Positions 25,201 to 36,450 of a stretch of DNA of 64,000 nucleotides are shown one piece after another. Positions within the stretch are counted from its first letter, which is position 1. Each line of letters opens with the position of its first letter. The translations under genes were made by a program, and so were the position numbers. The notes beneath the pieces were generated by a model. It searched no databases and was not told the DNA's origin. It worked only from the letters and a program-made list of their open reading frames with translations. Source of the DNA: Solenopsis invicta (Eukaryota; Arthropoda; Insecta; Hymenoptera; Formicidae). The stretch covers positions 13,031,037 through 13,095,036 of the forward strand of contig NC_052673.1 of assembly GCF_016802725.1 (NCBI RefSeq), read 5' to 3'.

Positions 25201-27850
25201 AGAGTAATCACTTTTTAGAAGAATTAAAGTTAATTTGTAATAGAGATACCTTTTTAGTAGTTATCGACTGTACGTTCTGAAATTTACGCTTATTTCCGTG
25301 ATAAATAAAAGGAAAATAGATTTAAATATTTTCAGGGAAAAAGCTTTAAAAAAAACTGGTTTGTTTTATTTTTTAATTGCTTTGTATCTATCTTTTATCG
25401 TAATTATTTTTCTAAAAAAGTACATTTAAATAATTACAATTTTTTGTTACATATTTATGTTGGTACTATTTGGTTCAACAAAACAATTTAATTAATCTAT
25501 TAGGTAGTTTTTTAATTATATGTTATTTTGCATTTCTTCTAAAAAAAAAAACGTATCGATCGTATGATTTATTAAAGTATCCTCTTTTAATATTAATATC
25601 CATCTCTTAGTACATTTCATGTAATACGCTTCTCCAAACGGAATTCGCATCAGAGATCGTAGCATTAATGTATCGTTTATCGGCTTTCGTCAATCGACAT
25701 ACCTATCGTAAATGTTACATTAGATCTAAAATGATTCATACGGAATAGGACGAATGTGCCAAGTCACCGGTTATACATTCTCTCGTCCCGATTTCTCTCT
25801 TCCTGAGTATCTGCAAAAGAGCTACTAGCATCTTACATCAACTGTTGAGCAATACGAAAATACCTATTAATTCACCAATTTGTTAAGTCCACGTTGGCTA
25901 TTTAACGTCGAGCATGTTCGTTTGTATTCATCTCTATGCCTTACCAAATAATCTCGCGTGTATTTCTTATCAACTAAGCAAATCTATTTTACATTTGACA
26001 CATTCTTCCAAATGTAGAGAACTTTACTCTTGCGAATGTTTTTAAATCAGAGTAATATATTTGTATTCTTCTCTTATTTATTTTACCTTTTTACTTATAG
26101 ATAAATAAATGGATTTCTTAAAAAAATATATATAAATAAATTCCTTTCTACTTAGAGAAACTTGTGTCTTCTAGTGACTATAATACTATCTTGTGACTCA
26201 TATTCCGCAATGCAAACGGAGCACGTACGGCAGATTAGACAATTCTTGCTAAGCTAATATTGTGCATGACGTCGCTTGGGTTCACACGTCTGTTACGAAT
26301 TCATAGACGTGGGTTATATCTCATTATAAAATAAATAATTGACTTGCAAGAATTTCGCCAATGAATCAGAAAGATGTAAAAGAAACCTTAATTGGGCATC
26401 GCTATGAATACCGCTTAAGGCCATAAATTCTCAGCTATGATAAATTACAAAAGGTTACTACTAAATCGGAGAAACACAAATTTTTGCTGCGTTTAACTAA
26501 CCGACCACCGCGATTAATAATGATGATGTATCTATAGCAGACATATGTAATAGATGTTACAAAAAAAAAGATATTTTATTTAGTAGAGTCTGAGGAAAGT
26601 TCGCAGTGCCAGAGAAATATGGTCGAATTAATCATACATTGTAGGAAATTTCGGAAGCAACGATTATTCATCATTGGCCGAGATATCATTTGCCGCCGCA
26701 TTGTTTCTTTGAATTATGCTTCGACCTCGACGGATTTTAAATATGGTGGGCGCGCCTGCAGCCATAAAAGAGTGCAGTCATACCGTCCCGCGACTTTATT
26801 TCGCGATTCTCGCGAGGAACGAAATGCCTGTTCCCGGTAACTTCGCCAACACGGCGAATAATAGGATCTACGATCCGCCACATAAATCTTCTTAAGATCG
26901 GGGACTGTGTGTCACATAAAGTACATGTTTTACGCGCGACAAAGATACGCTATGCGGAGAAGAGACACGTGTATGTGCGCGCAGGAATGTCGCCGAGGTT
27001 CGAGATAAGAATATGTCATAAAAGATAATATTAGAGAGGTAATATTTGTTTAAGCGACACGCAGATTTATACGGATCAATATAAGGTTTAAGTTTTAAGA
27101 ATAGGACCGTCTAAATGCGATTAAACTCCGATTGGAGTTTCGCCTCGATTGGTTAATAAAATTTCTCGCTGCCATTATCGGTGAAGCTGTAAATTCATGA
27201 TACATTAATACTTTACATATTTTATGGAATAAATATATTTTATACATAAAATACGCGTAAAGTTTTGATGTATCATCAATTTTATGCATATTTATCAATT
27301 TTACATACTTTAAGTATAAAATATATTTAAGAATTCCATTATTTTTGAGAATATATAGATACTTATGCAAAATAGGATTCTCGAGATATTGATTGAAAGC
27401 AGACTTGAGAGTTTGTAAAGTTAAAAGGATGAATATTCTAACTAAAATATATTGTGCATACAGATAGAATAAAAGTATTCAAAATATATAAAACAATTAA
27501 GATATAATTTCATTTCAAGATCTGAAATTACATCTTCTTGTCTCTTTTTTTTGGAATCGTCATATTTTCGCATACAGTTGCGCTTAATGAATTAATTGAA
27601 AAGTTGAAAAGTTTGACTATTATAAATGAGCTTTCCAAAATATGATTAATTGCTCTTTTATATCTCAATGTCTTAATTAGCATTCTTTTTGCTTCCGCCA
27701 GGCCCATTTTCGAGGTGTACGATTTTGCGTAACTTTGTTATTAACGCAATGGCATAAAACATGCTTCTTGTCACGCGAATTCTAAAATAAATCACTCTCG
27801 GAACAAAACGCACACACTTTTATTACAAACAATTTTTATTTTCGACCGTC
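25201..27850. other. Non-coding block, strongly AT-rich
   Basis: No supportable gene. Most of the block is A/T-rich with many short inverted words. A small GC-rich patch is at 26640-26960. The minus-strand frame at 27095-27370 is made of Lys/Tyr/Ile codons typical of random AT-rich DNA. Confidence 0.55.
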
Positions 27851-28000
27851 TAATCCAGCGACGGCTTCATTCGCGATGTCTCCATACGAAAGTTGCAGGG
27901 TCCTCAGGCCAATTGGGGCCTGACGGATTACCGATGGCCGGATAAACGCGGAATACGGAGCACGCTTTACTCACCCGCGTCCCCGAGGCGCGCAACCGCG

Positions 28001-28034
28001 AATAACGGTGACTAATGAAAACATGCGTTCCCTC
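28001..28034 (-). repeat. 34-bp island element, copy 1 (inverted)
   Basis: On the minus strand this matches copies 2 and 3 over 34 positions without gaps, with three differences from copy 3. Its core is TTAGTCACCGTTA preceded by GTTTTCA, and the left part starts GAGGGAACGC. Upstream it also shares CTTATCGCGCGC and TAGGAGA with copy 2. Downstream on the minus strand a GGGTGAGT donor-like word lies at about 27970-27977. Confidence 0.75.
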
Positions 28035-29738
28035 ATCTCCTAGACGCGCGCGCGATAAGTTCCTGCATGATTCATTGCGCCATTACATCGCGCGGCCGAC
28101 GGCTCAATACGCGCTCATTGTGATATCGGCAATTTATTGTGCGGGCGGGGCGGCCGCCGCCGCCACCACCGCAGCGGCGGTCTTGAGGCCGATCGAAACT
28201 TTCGCCGCGCGTAAAAGTTTTGTCGCTGAAAGTTCGCCGCCGGGTCTACCTGGCGGAATAAACAACTCGACGCCTTGAACTAGAATTGCCGATATCTATT
28301 GAGTTGATCGAAATATTTTAAAGCGTTAAAATTACATCACAATTAAAGTAAAATAGTATAATTACGCATCTCTCTTTAATATAATTAATATCGTTTTGAT
28401 TAATCAGTAAAAGCATAGACATTTTTTGCACAAATGAATAAATTGACCTATTTGAAGAATTTATGAAAAGACTGTGGCTCGTAATTACGCTAATTAATAA
28501 ATACTAGCAAAGTTTATTCATATGCATATAACGATGATGATTTTCAATGAAGTTCACATAATGACGTTATATTGTTAAACAAAGTCTGATCTATTAAATG
28601 AGATATATTTTGGTTGCAAATTATTGTCTCTCGATTAGGTCAATTGTTAATTCAGCTTTTTAATTAATTTTAACATCAAGATCATCAAGCACGAGTATCA
28701 ATAATTCTTTCATAATTTCACAAAATTCGGAATGAACCTCTTTCTGTATAAGATAGATATTACGCTAGTAAATAGAAAATCATCATGTATCTGTTTTTAA
28801 AACTTACTTAATGTACACCGATTATTTAATAGATTTGACAATAAAATTATATAATATCAATATTTTTACGATTTTCGCAGAATCTTTAATGTTTGTAGTA
28901 AATATTAATAAGATATTTATCGGAGTGATGAATGCTGACTAGCTTATTTCAATGCTCGATGCGAAAATGCCTATGATTGCTTATTATACCTAGAGTAGAA
29001 AATGTCAGTTGTTTAACCTCCCAGTAAGAGATTTTTATTTTATCTTTAATTGCCTTTAGAAAATATTATGCACGCCCGCTGTAATGCTCCGATCAAAATA
29101 AAATGTCGACGCAATCGGATTTGCTTTTTATTCATTTTATGCAATTGTGTTTTGTTAACGGTGCATTCTCTCATTGTGATTTTTCAAATAATGATTTTTA
29201 ATTAAATCAAATGCACATGCAATCCGATTTGTCACGTTCTCGCTTTTTTTTTAAAGAAAGAGTCACGAAACAGTAATTTTATATTTTTTGTATCGTTTCT
29301 ATTAAAATCTCATAAAGTTCGAAACATAAATTATTGTACTCTTTGTTGTAGTATCTTGATAACAAGATTGGCTAATATTGGACTACTCAAATGTCATATT
29401 TTGAATTCTATGAATAAGAATACGTTGTAATTGATATTTTACGCCGCATATACGACACTTCTTTGTTAAAGCAATTGTCAAGTCCATTAGTTTCGTAAGC
29501 GCGATGCCTCGTGTTTCACCATGTAATTTATAAAGATCCAATTTGCGTATAATTTCGAGTAACGTTCCCGCCGACCACGGGCAGTCGATCTCGGAAATGT
29601 GTTGCATCACATGATCTGCAAAATTCAACATAATGTACCGCGCTTGGCTTTGCATTCTCTCTCTCTCTCTCTCTTTCGCTCGCTCACTCGCGAGGTGAAA
29701 ACGTAAAGGCTTATCGCGCGCACCGTCATAGGAGAGAT

Positions 29739-29772
29739 GAGGAAATGCCTATTTTCGTTAGTCACCGTTATT
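29739..29772 (+). repeat. 34-bp island element, copy 2
   Basis: Ungapped match to the other two copies, with five differences from copy 3. It holds the invariant TTAGTCACCGTTA at 29758-29770. It lies just after a short CT repeat (29657-29675) and before a 26-bp tandem repeat. Confidence 0.75.
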
Positions 29773-29851
29773 TTCAGCGCGTGAGCGGCGGGATGCAGCG
29801 CCGATGCACCGCGCTATGCCGTGCAAATGCACCGTTGCTCGTCTGCCTGCT

Positions 29852-29903
29852 GGGCATACATCGGGCGCGTGTATCGTGGGCATACATCGTGTGCGCTCGT
29901 GTG
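29852..29903 (+). repeat. Two-copy 26-bp tandem repeat
   Basis: GGGCATACATCG occurs at 29852 and again at 29878, followed in both copies by GT/GC-rich sequence. This is a small local duplication inside the CpG island. Confidence 0.7.
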
Positions 29904-30453
29904 TGCGCGGTTGTGTATATTTTACATCATTTCTATTTGCCTACCAGGAGTTTATCACTTTTAGAAATTTATCTCCCACGCGGACTGCATAAGTGGAAAA
30001 ATATCTCCGCGTATATATGTGCGAACGCGCCTGTCCAGCTTCTTCCGCTTCCGACATTAAAAGAAAAAAAATTATTTAATGGTAACGGTACGTCGTATGT
30101 ACATATATAAACTGCAAGCAACAGCGTCGCTCAAATATATATATTTTTTTTTAACGATGGGATCAAAAATATCCTTCGACGTTATGAATCTAGATATCTT
30201 GCAACACTCGACAGCAATTCAAGCATTGGAAAGTCCGAATTTCCATATTCGTCACAATTTATCGTATTCGTCATAATTAAGCTAACGGGCTGAGCGTGCG
30301 TTGGCGACGTGGGAAACGCGTGTTGTAACTTACGAACGATTATCCTGACAACGCGTTACGAAATCACGGCGTCGTGACATCCGCGGTATCTTCGATTTCG
30401 CCGCGTACGGCCGTATTGATTGTGATACGCGGCGAAAGAAGTGCGGGAAGGAA

Positions 30454-30520
30454 GGAGGAGGAGGAGGAGGAGGAGGAGGAGGAGGAGGAGGAGAAGAAGA
30501 AGAAGAAGAAGAAGAAGAAG
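30454..30520 (+). repeat. (GGA)n/(GAA)n microsatellite
   Basis: A GGA trinucleotide run of about 40 bases changes into a GAA run of about 27 bases. It generates poly-Glu, poly-Lys, poly-Ser and poly-Phe frames that are not evidence of coding. Pure purine strands of this type can form triplex DNA. Confidence 0.95.
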
Positions 30521-30552
30521 GCACAATGGCGCGTCCCACGCGTTCGCGATAC

Positions 30553-30586
30553 GAGGGAATGCGTGTTTTCATTAGTCACCGTTACT
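30553..30586 (+). repeat. 34-bp island element, copy 3
   Basis: Ungapped match to copies 1 and 2. TTAGTCACCGTTA at 30572-30584 is identical in all three. It starts 32 bases after the GGA/GAA repeat and lies in the GC-rich part of the island. Confidence 0.75.
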
Positions 30587-32000
30587 CGCGACGCCCTCGC
30601 GCGTTGCATTGGCCGCTGCAGCGCCCATACGAGGCACTCTCCGTCCTCCGAGGGAAAGCGCATGCAACGATTCCGGGCTTCGAGACCGCGGCTTTGATAT
30701 CTCGTGCAAGGAGCATGAACGCGAGGTTCGCGCAAACAAACGAGAATGCGTCCGCGTGCGGGGGATACGAATGGGAAGGGGGGGAGAGAGAGAGAAAAAA
30801 AAAAGAGATAAATAACCGGGATAGCGGGGATGTCATAAGCGAAATGGTCCGCGGAAAGCGTAGTGTCGCGACGTTTGGCGACGATAACGCTGGAATGCAA
30901 CGATCGGGCGCATAGCGAACGCAACTTGTCCCATTCGAGATATCGCGCTTATCTTGCTTTGACACAATTGAGAGAAGTCTGCGGAATGGACCGTGTGATC
31001 CCCGCGTTATCCAGGAGTTACGTATTCGTGCAATTTAGGATTGCAATCAAACGGTCTACATCATTTATATAATATAATGCGAATGGTTAATGGCGTACAA
31101 TGCAATCATCGTGATCCATCATTTTGCAATTCCGCGGCTTTTAAAATAACAGTTTTGCGGTTATAATAATTAAGTACTTTCGAAATTTTCACGATATCAA
31201 ATAATTAACATTTCGTAATTGAAGAGCGACGTTGATGAGATAATATTTTAGATTGTAATTACTAAATAATTACTAAATAATGATTATACGTTTCTTTGCC
31301 ACATTGTTTGAATAGATCGACGTTTATTATCGCTCCCCGCTGTACGTGCAATTTCCAGTGAAAATTTATCCTTTAATAATAGATTTATTGAACATTATTA
31401 CCGATCCCACGCGACCGATGTGAAATACACCTTCCTCGAGGATCTTTGAGGATCGATATGTAAATCGACGAACAATGCCACTGCCTCTAACTGTGATCAT
31501 CCTGGTCGACCTTGAGGCCGTCGTTGGAATCCCGTTAGTGATCGTACTTCATTAAGCGAGTAGGAAGTGTATCGCTTAGTAGGCGTGTATTATAATTTAC
31601 AACGATGAACCCGCGTGCTATCGGCGCCGATTAATTGCGGGATCGATGCGTTCCGATAAAAGCCAAATGCTCGTGCGCGATCATCCCCTCGATTCTCTCG
31701 ACCCCCTCGATCCTCGATGTATAATACCTCACATTAATCGTCTCGCAATTCTCGTCTTAAAGACCGTTAGTGTTGCGCGAGATAGTTCGTAAGTTCGCGC
31801 GAATGCGTGTGAGTGGAATAGAACGTATTAACGCACGTTATCGAAAGCACGGCGATTGCCGCGCGCCACGCCTTTTCCAATGTGCCACGAGTGGGAACCG
31901 TTATTGATAAAACAATCAGAAAATTGCCTGGTTTGTCTGGAAATTATCGGCGAGAGTCACGGGTCGACGCGAAACTCGCGCGAAACGATTTTCACTCGAG

Positions 32001-33714
32001 CTAGCCTCTGTCACTTTTCATGAAAATAAGGAAAAAACTCGTTGTATGCGTTAATTTATTCTTACAATTAGCAAAAGCAGCTACATGAGGTAATAAATAA
32101 AAAATTATAAATTATCCGTTGAGAATTAAAGTAATTTCTCTCAAGTTTAATTTCTTATTTAAATAAAAGACTTGTAATAAATCGAGATATATCTAGAGAT
32201 TATAATGCATTTGTTAAAAATATAAAATAATATATAAAGTGAGACATCATTAAACAGAATTGTCGAAAATTTTATTATTAAATAATTATTAAATAACTAT
32301 TAAATAATTTTTTTATTGCCGTCATGTTATAACTATAAAATTTTTATATAAACTTTTATATATTAATCAAGCTAGTATAGATTAAAGTTTTAAAATCAAT
32401 TATTTTGTTCTTCACATCTTTAAATTTCCAATAATAAATACAATTTTTTTAGAGTAAAAAATTGAGATATTTTTAACATTTCAGAACATTCAGTATTATA
32501 ATCTCTCGCTTTTGATATTTAATAACAAATTTGCGATATTACAGCCACTGCTTTAAATATTAGATTACAATTATTAATTAATTTGCATTCATCAAATCTT
32601 CATCGAATTGTTTCAATGTGTGGATCGATTCTTGTTACTATGTCCCAATTGCGCATATAATTCTCCGTGAATTTCAGCGTAAAACATACTGGTGCTTGAC
32701 TACAGAACAGAACCTATATCGATTATCGTTTGACCAACCGAAGTACAAGGATGTCGGTTTAATGAATAACGACATACCCAGCGACACGATGTTGCAGCTC
32801 TCACGAGTTCATATACGCATACGTATGTAAAATCGATTTGATCGACGAACCATTGTCCATATTTGACGAGGCGAAACGAACGGCAAAGTGGCACGAATTC
32901 GGTTTTCGCATTCGCTGTTTGAGTTATATATTCGAGGGAAATATCGCTAATCGCCATCTCTCTGGCAAGCTCAATATCGATGGCGTTTGACTTTGGAAAG
33001 AAATGCCAATTAGTACCATTCTCTTTAAAGCTCCAACAAAAAAGTGTATACGTAAAAATTTAATACCATTTTTGGAAGTACAAAAAAAAATAATATTCAT
33101 CAATTAATTCGTAAATTTTTTTATATAAAAAAGTTATATAACAAAAATACCACAAGAACTTAGGATAGAGAGAATCAGGAATTGTACCCATTAATAATTT
33201 TCATCTTCATTATTTACACAATGTTATTGACATATGTTACTAAATAATTTCTACGTTGTATCAATTTCAAATAAAACATTTATGTATAATAATGATAATA
33301 ATTTTTATACAAAATATTTTCTAAATAACTGATTTACGATTTTACACATATTGAAGCTGAAATATTAACATTTGCCGCATTTTATTATATATTTAGCCTG
33401 AATTTCTACATTAAACACTGGATAAACTTTAATCAGTTGCACTACACAGTTTATTCCTGCGCAGCTTTCCGAACTGCATAGTGAGTTTCATATTTATTTT
33501 GCATCTGGCATGCTGAAAGCGAGGATAATTAGTAATCAAATGTATAGAAACGCCTGCATACAGATAACTCAGGGCCGCACTTATGAACGTCTGTCCAGTC
33601 GGTTAAAATTGTCTTTATATCGAATCTATGGCCGGTTGATTATTATCCTACTTCAATAGGCCGTGATGGCCTCCTGACAGTAACTCTGTTCCCTGTCTCC
33701 TATAGCAATGCCTG
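32001..33714. other. Non-coding spacer before the element array
   Basis: AT-rich sequence without a supportable gene. From about 33420 the base composition rises toward that of the array, but I found no clear extra copy of the array element before 33715. Confidence 0.5.
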
Positions 33715-33910
33715 TACTACTTATAGAATTGTACCTACGAAGAATAGCAGCCCGTAGAAGGAAAGTAGAAATGTCCAGTGTTCTTGACAGGTGCTCGCGT
33801 ATTCACAGGCGGACAGCCCTTCGTTGCTAATACATCAATCGCTATACATACGTTTAAGACCGCGATCGATGCACATGTGCAGATCACATAATTGAGTCGA
33901 TACGTGGGCA
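33715..33910 (+). repeat. Array element copy A
   Basis: Left box TACTACTTATAGAAT, TTGACAGGTG at 33784-33793, ATCAATC at 33834-33840. The tail shares TTTAA..GATCGA and a later CGATACGTG word with copies C and D. Confidence 0.75.
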
Positions 33911-34306
33911 CCTCTATTTCTCTTTCTTTTTTTTTCTGTCATTATCTTACAATAATGTTCACGTAAGAATAAAACAAATCTTTACTATTTATGTATGTGC
34001 AAATGCTATATATAGTTTGAAACTTTTATTTTTAGTCCGTTTTTAAGAAATATATAATCTAAAAACAAAATGATATGTTTCGGTACCGGCAATCTTCCTT
34101 TACATATCTGCAGATTATAGATTTCAAATATATAATTTAAACGTACCGAATAAAAGGAATAATTTAATATCAAGCATTCGAAGTAGTAAATCTAATAATA
34201 TGTACAAAAGAACTCTTAGCTAGTTAAAACTCGGATGGGCTTAACAAGGCGATTTACAAGATTACGGTCTACTTTCACTCTACCTATCTACACGCGCGCT
34301 GCTTCA

Positions 34307-34510
34307 AATTACTTATTGAACGGTGTCGTGAGTATCGAGAGGAACGGAACAGACAACAAGCTGAAACGTCCGATGTACTTGACAGGTGCCAGCTATTCAT
34401 AGACAGACAGTCCTTCACTTTCAATACATCAATCTGTATACGCAGCACACATTGCAAGCTCGACGCGTGTATACGTATATACACGAAATCAAATACATGT
34501 CGTTGTAGGT
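34307..34510 (+). repeat. Array element copy B
   Basis: Left box ATTACTTATTGAA, then AAGCTGAAACGTCCGATGTA before TTGACAGGTG at 34379-34388, CAGTCCTTCACT at 34408-34419, and ATCAATC at 34428-34434. It is the copy closest to copy C. Confidence 0.8.
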
Positions 34511-34798
34511 AAATTCACAGCTGAAAATCTGTGCTTAAATAATGGTTTTCATTTGGCTATGTGCTTGCGATAGCAATATATCACCTTGAAATTTTTCATG
34601 GAAATTTTTCATTCGTGTTAACGATAAAAAGTAGCATGCGAACGTATTTTGGACTTAAAATGTAAATCGCGACATGTCTTCGCGAAATGTCTCTGGCTAA
34701 AAGTAGTTTCCGATGAAAAATGTTTAAGGGCGATTAAGGACAAGCTAGATAATATTCGTTGTTAAGACGCACGCATTCGCGATTAATGTGCAGACGCG

Positions 34799-35000
34799 GA
34801 TTACTTATTGAATCGCGCCTTGCGTCTATAGAGAGTATAAACGCGACAGATAGAAAGCTGAAATGTTCAATGTATTTGACAGGTGTCCGCGCATTCGTAT
34901 GCCCTCAGTCCTTCACTCCTCTGGCGCATCAATCTCCATATATACATTTGGAGCTACAATCGGAGTGTGTCGATGTCATAGATTGGACGATACGTTCATA
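34799..35000 (+). repeat. Array element copy C
   Basis: Left box GATTACTTATTGAATCG, AAAGCTGAAATGTTCAATGT before TTGACAGGTG at 34876-34885, CAGTCCTTCACT, and ATCAATC at 34928-34934. It has two extra bases relative to B between the second and third boxes. That shift breaks frame correspondence even though both copies happen to be open here. Confidence 0.8.
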
Positions 35001-35560
35001 TCAGACGCATCTGCATTTTTATTTTTTATCATCGATTACTTCCGGACTCTCGTTTGTGTTTTTTTCGATCCATCAGCTTTTACTCGATACGGTTAAAATG
35101 CAGCTTGTTCTTTACAACACTTGTGCGATACAAAACACTTTTAAGAACAATATACGTTGTATTATGTATAAAAATGTTAAAGATGTGTGTGTGCGTGTAC
35201 GCGAGACAATCTTGTGCGTATGGTACGTGTACGGGAATTTATCATTTTTAGAAAATGTTTTTGAAACAAGCATTTAATTTTTTTAAATTATTTTTGAATT
35301 AAACATAAGATAAAAATAATTCTATTAAATTTCCCGAGTTGATATTACAAATGTAAAGATGCTAAAATAGTAATTTTTGTTTTGCTTATGTGTGACGTGG
35401 ATCACTTAAAATCTTATCTAAACACTAACGATTTTATTAAATTAACATAAGGTAGCTACCTATATAAATAAGTACGCGTGGAAGCTAAGCAATTTTCATT
35501 AATCTTAAATAAAAATAACTCGTCGAGGTTTCTGATAAAATGTGATGTTGTGTGTATAGC

Positions 35561-35740
35561 AAATTACTTATTGAATCAGATTATATGTATGAGCTAGACA
35601 GGAAGCAGCCGATGCGCTCGTCGGATGCTCGTATTTACAAGCAGCAGCCTGTGCTTTTACCGCATCGATCGCTATGCATGTATTTAAAGTTATGATCGAA
35701 TTATGCTTGCTCATCGATCGTATGATTTATGAACGTGCAA
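35561..35740 (+). repeat. Array element copy D
   Basis: Left box AAATTACTTATTGAATCAGA is nearly identical to copies B and C. The central box is altered (GTCGGATG in place of GACAGGTG), and the third box is ATCGATC at 35664-35670. The tail shares a TTTAAAG..ATGATCGA segment with copy A. It is shorter between boxes than A-C. Confidence 0.7.
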
Positions 35741-36309
35741 CATCCAAGTAGACCTATCTATTAGCTTTTTCCGATTAATGGTTACTGTTAACAGAAATGC
35801 CTAATAGATAACGACGAAGAATGTTGAGTAAGCTTATATAACTTTGCGAAAATGTGTATTGAAATTATTACTACAAATTGCGATGAAATCGATACAGGCA
35901 ACCTTATTATCTTTTGTCTCTTCATATATGAATTTCTTTAATAATCGCGATTCGTACTTATCGTGAATTATATTTATCTAATGAAAATTAGATAGAACCA
36001 TACGTTATTTCACAAATTTTCATCTTTTAGAATCACATGTCTTTGTAATCAAAATAAAATCCTTTTCAAGTTGAAATAAAGTCCACCGAAAACTAAACGG
36101 GAAACAATACACAAGAATTTGCAGCTAAAATATAAGGACAACTTATAGAATTGTCACAAAAACAGTAGGCATACTTGACATTGAAACTATTATTGAATAT
36201 GTCTTCGTCATTGAACGATAGGCAATGCATTGTCGTGACCACCGCAGCGCGTCTATACAAACTCGAATTGCCTAATTGTCCTGCCATAACTGCCTTGCTG
36301 AGATCGGCT

Positions 36310-36450
36310 AAGAGAACGAGAGGACCAGAATGACGGTCAGGAGATCAGGAAACCCCCGATGTGCTTGACAAGCTCCACGTTGGTCTCTATACCACCTTCG
36401 ACACGTGAATGCGCCCGTCGATCTCTGGCTCGCATTCACAGATCAATGAC
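36310..36450 (+). repeat. Array element copy E, decayed
   Basis: Only the middle is recognisable: GAGAGGA..GAA upstream, then CCGATGTGCTTGACAAG at 36356-36372, matching copy B's CCGATGTACTTGACAG. The left box and the ATCAATC box are not clear. It may be a truncated or older copy. Confidence 0.45.

Larger units (their letters stand above)
27851..32000. other. Large CpG-island cluster
   Basis: The longest internal run of GC-rich, CpG-rich DNA: islands at 27850-28270, 29660-30060, 30280-31030 and 31400-31990, separated by AT-rich sequence (28280-29600). The first three islands each carry one copy of a 34-bp repeated element. Frames are long only where GGA/GAA repeats or GC richness remove stops; the 186- and 127-codon minus frames at 30364-30965 are of this kind. 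The 90-codon minus frame at 29383-29655 is not recognised. A GC island containing GCCGCCGCCGCC lies near 28150. Confidence 0.5.
33715..36450 (+). repeat. Array of five diverged ~200-bp elements
   Basis: Copies start near 33715, 34307, 34799, 35561 and 36310, all in the same orientation, with AT-rich spacers of roughly 0.3-0.55 kb. Each clear copy has the same motif order: a TTACTTATTGAA-like left box, then TTGACAGGTG, then CCTTCA/ACATCAATC and a CGAT-rich tail. The first-to-second box distances are 67, 70, 75 and 55 bases, and second-to-third 50, 49, 52 and 45. Indels between copies break any shared reading frame, so it is not an array of alternative exons. CAGGTG is an E-box and ATCAATC resembles a PBC/Hox-type site; this is inference. 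Confidence 0.8.

Noticed and set aside
29383..29655. 90-codon minus-strand frame with a protein-like composition and a CxxC pair
   Set aside because: Frames of this length are expected by chance in 64 kb, and no family is recognisable. It ends near a CT repeat without splice context.
30364..30965. Long minus-strand frames of 186 and 127 codons
   Set aside because: They are largely produced by the GGA/GAA repeat and stop-poor GC-rich sequence, overlap in different frames, and show no domain.
34759..35277. 172-codon frame across array copy C
   Set aside because: The other array copies do not preserve this frame and have indels relative to it, so it is a chance frame over a non-coding repeat.
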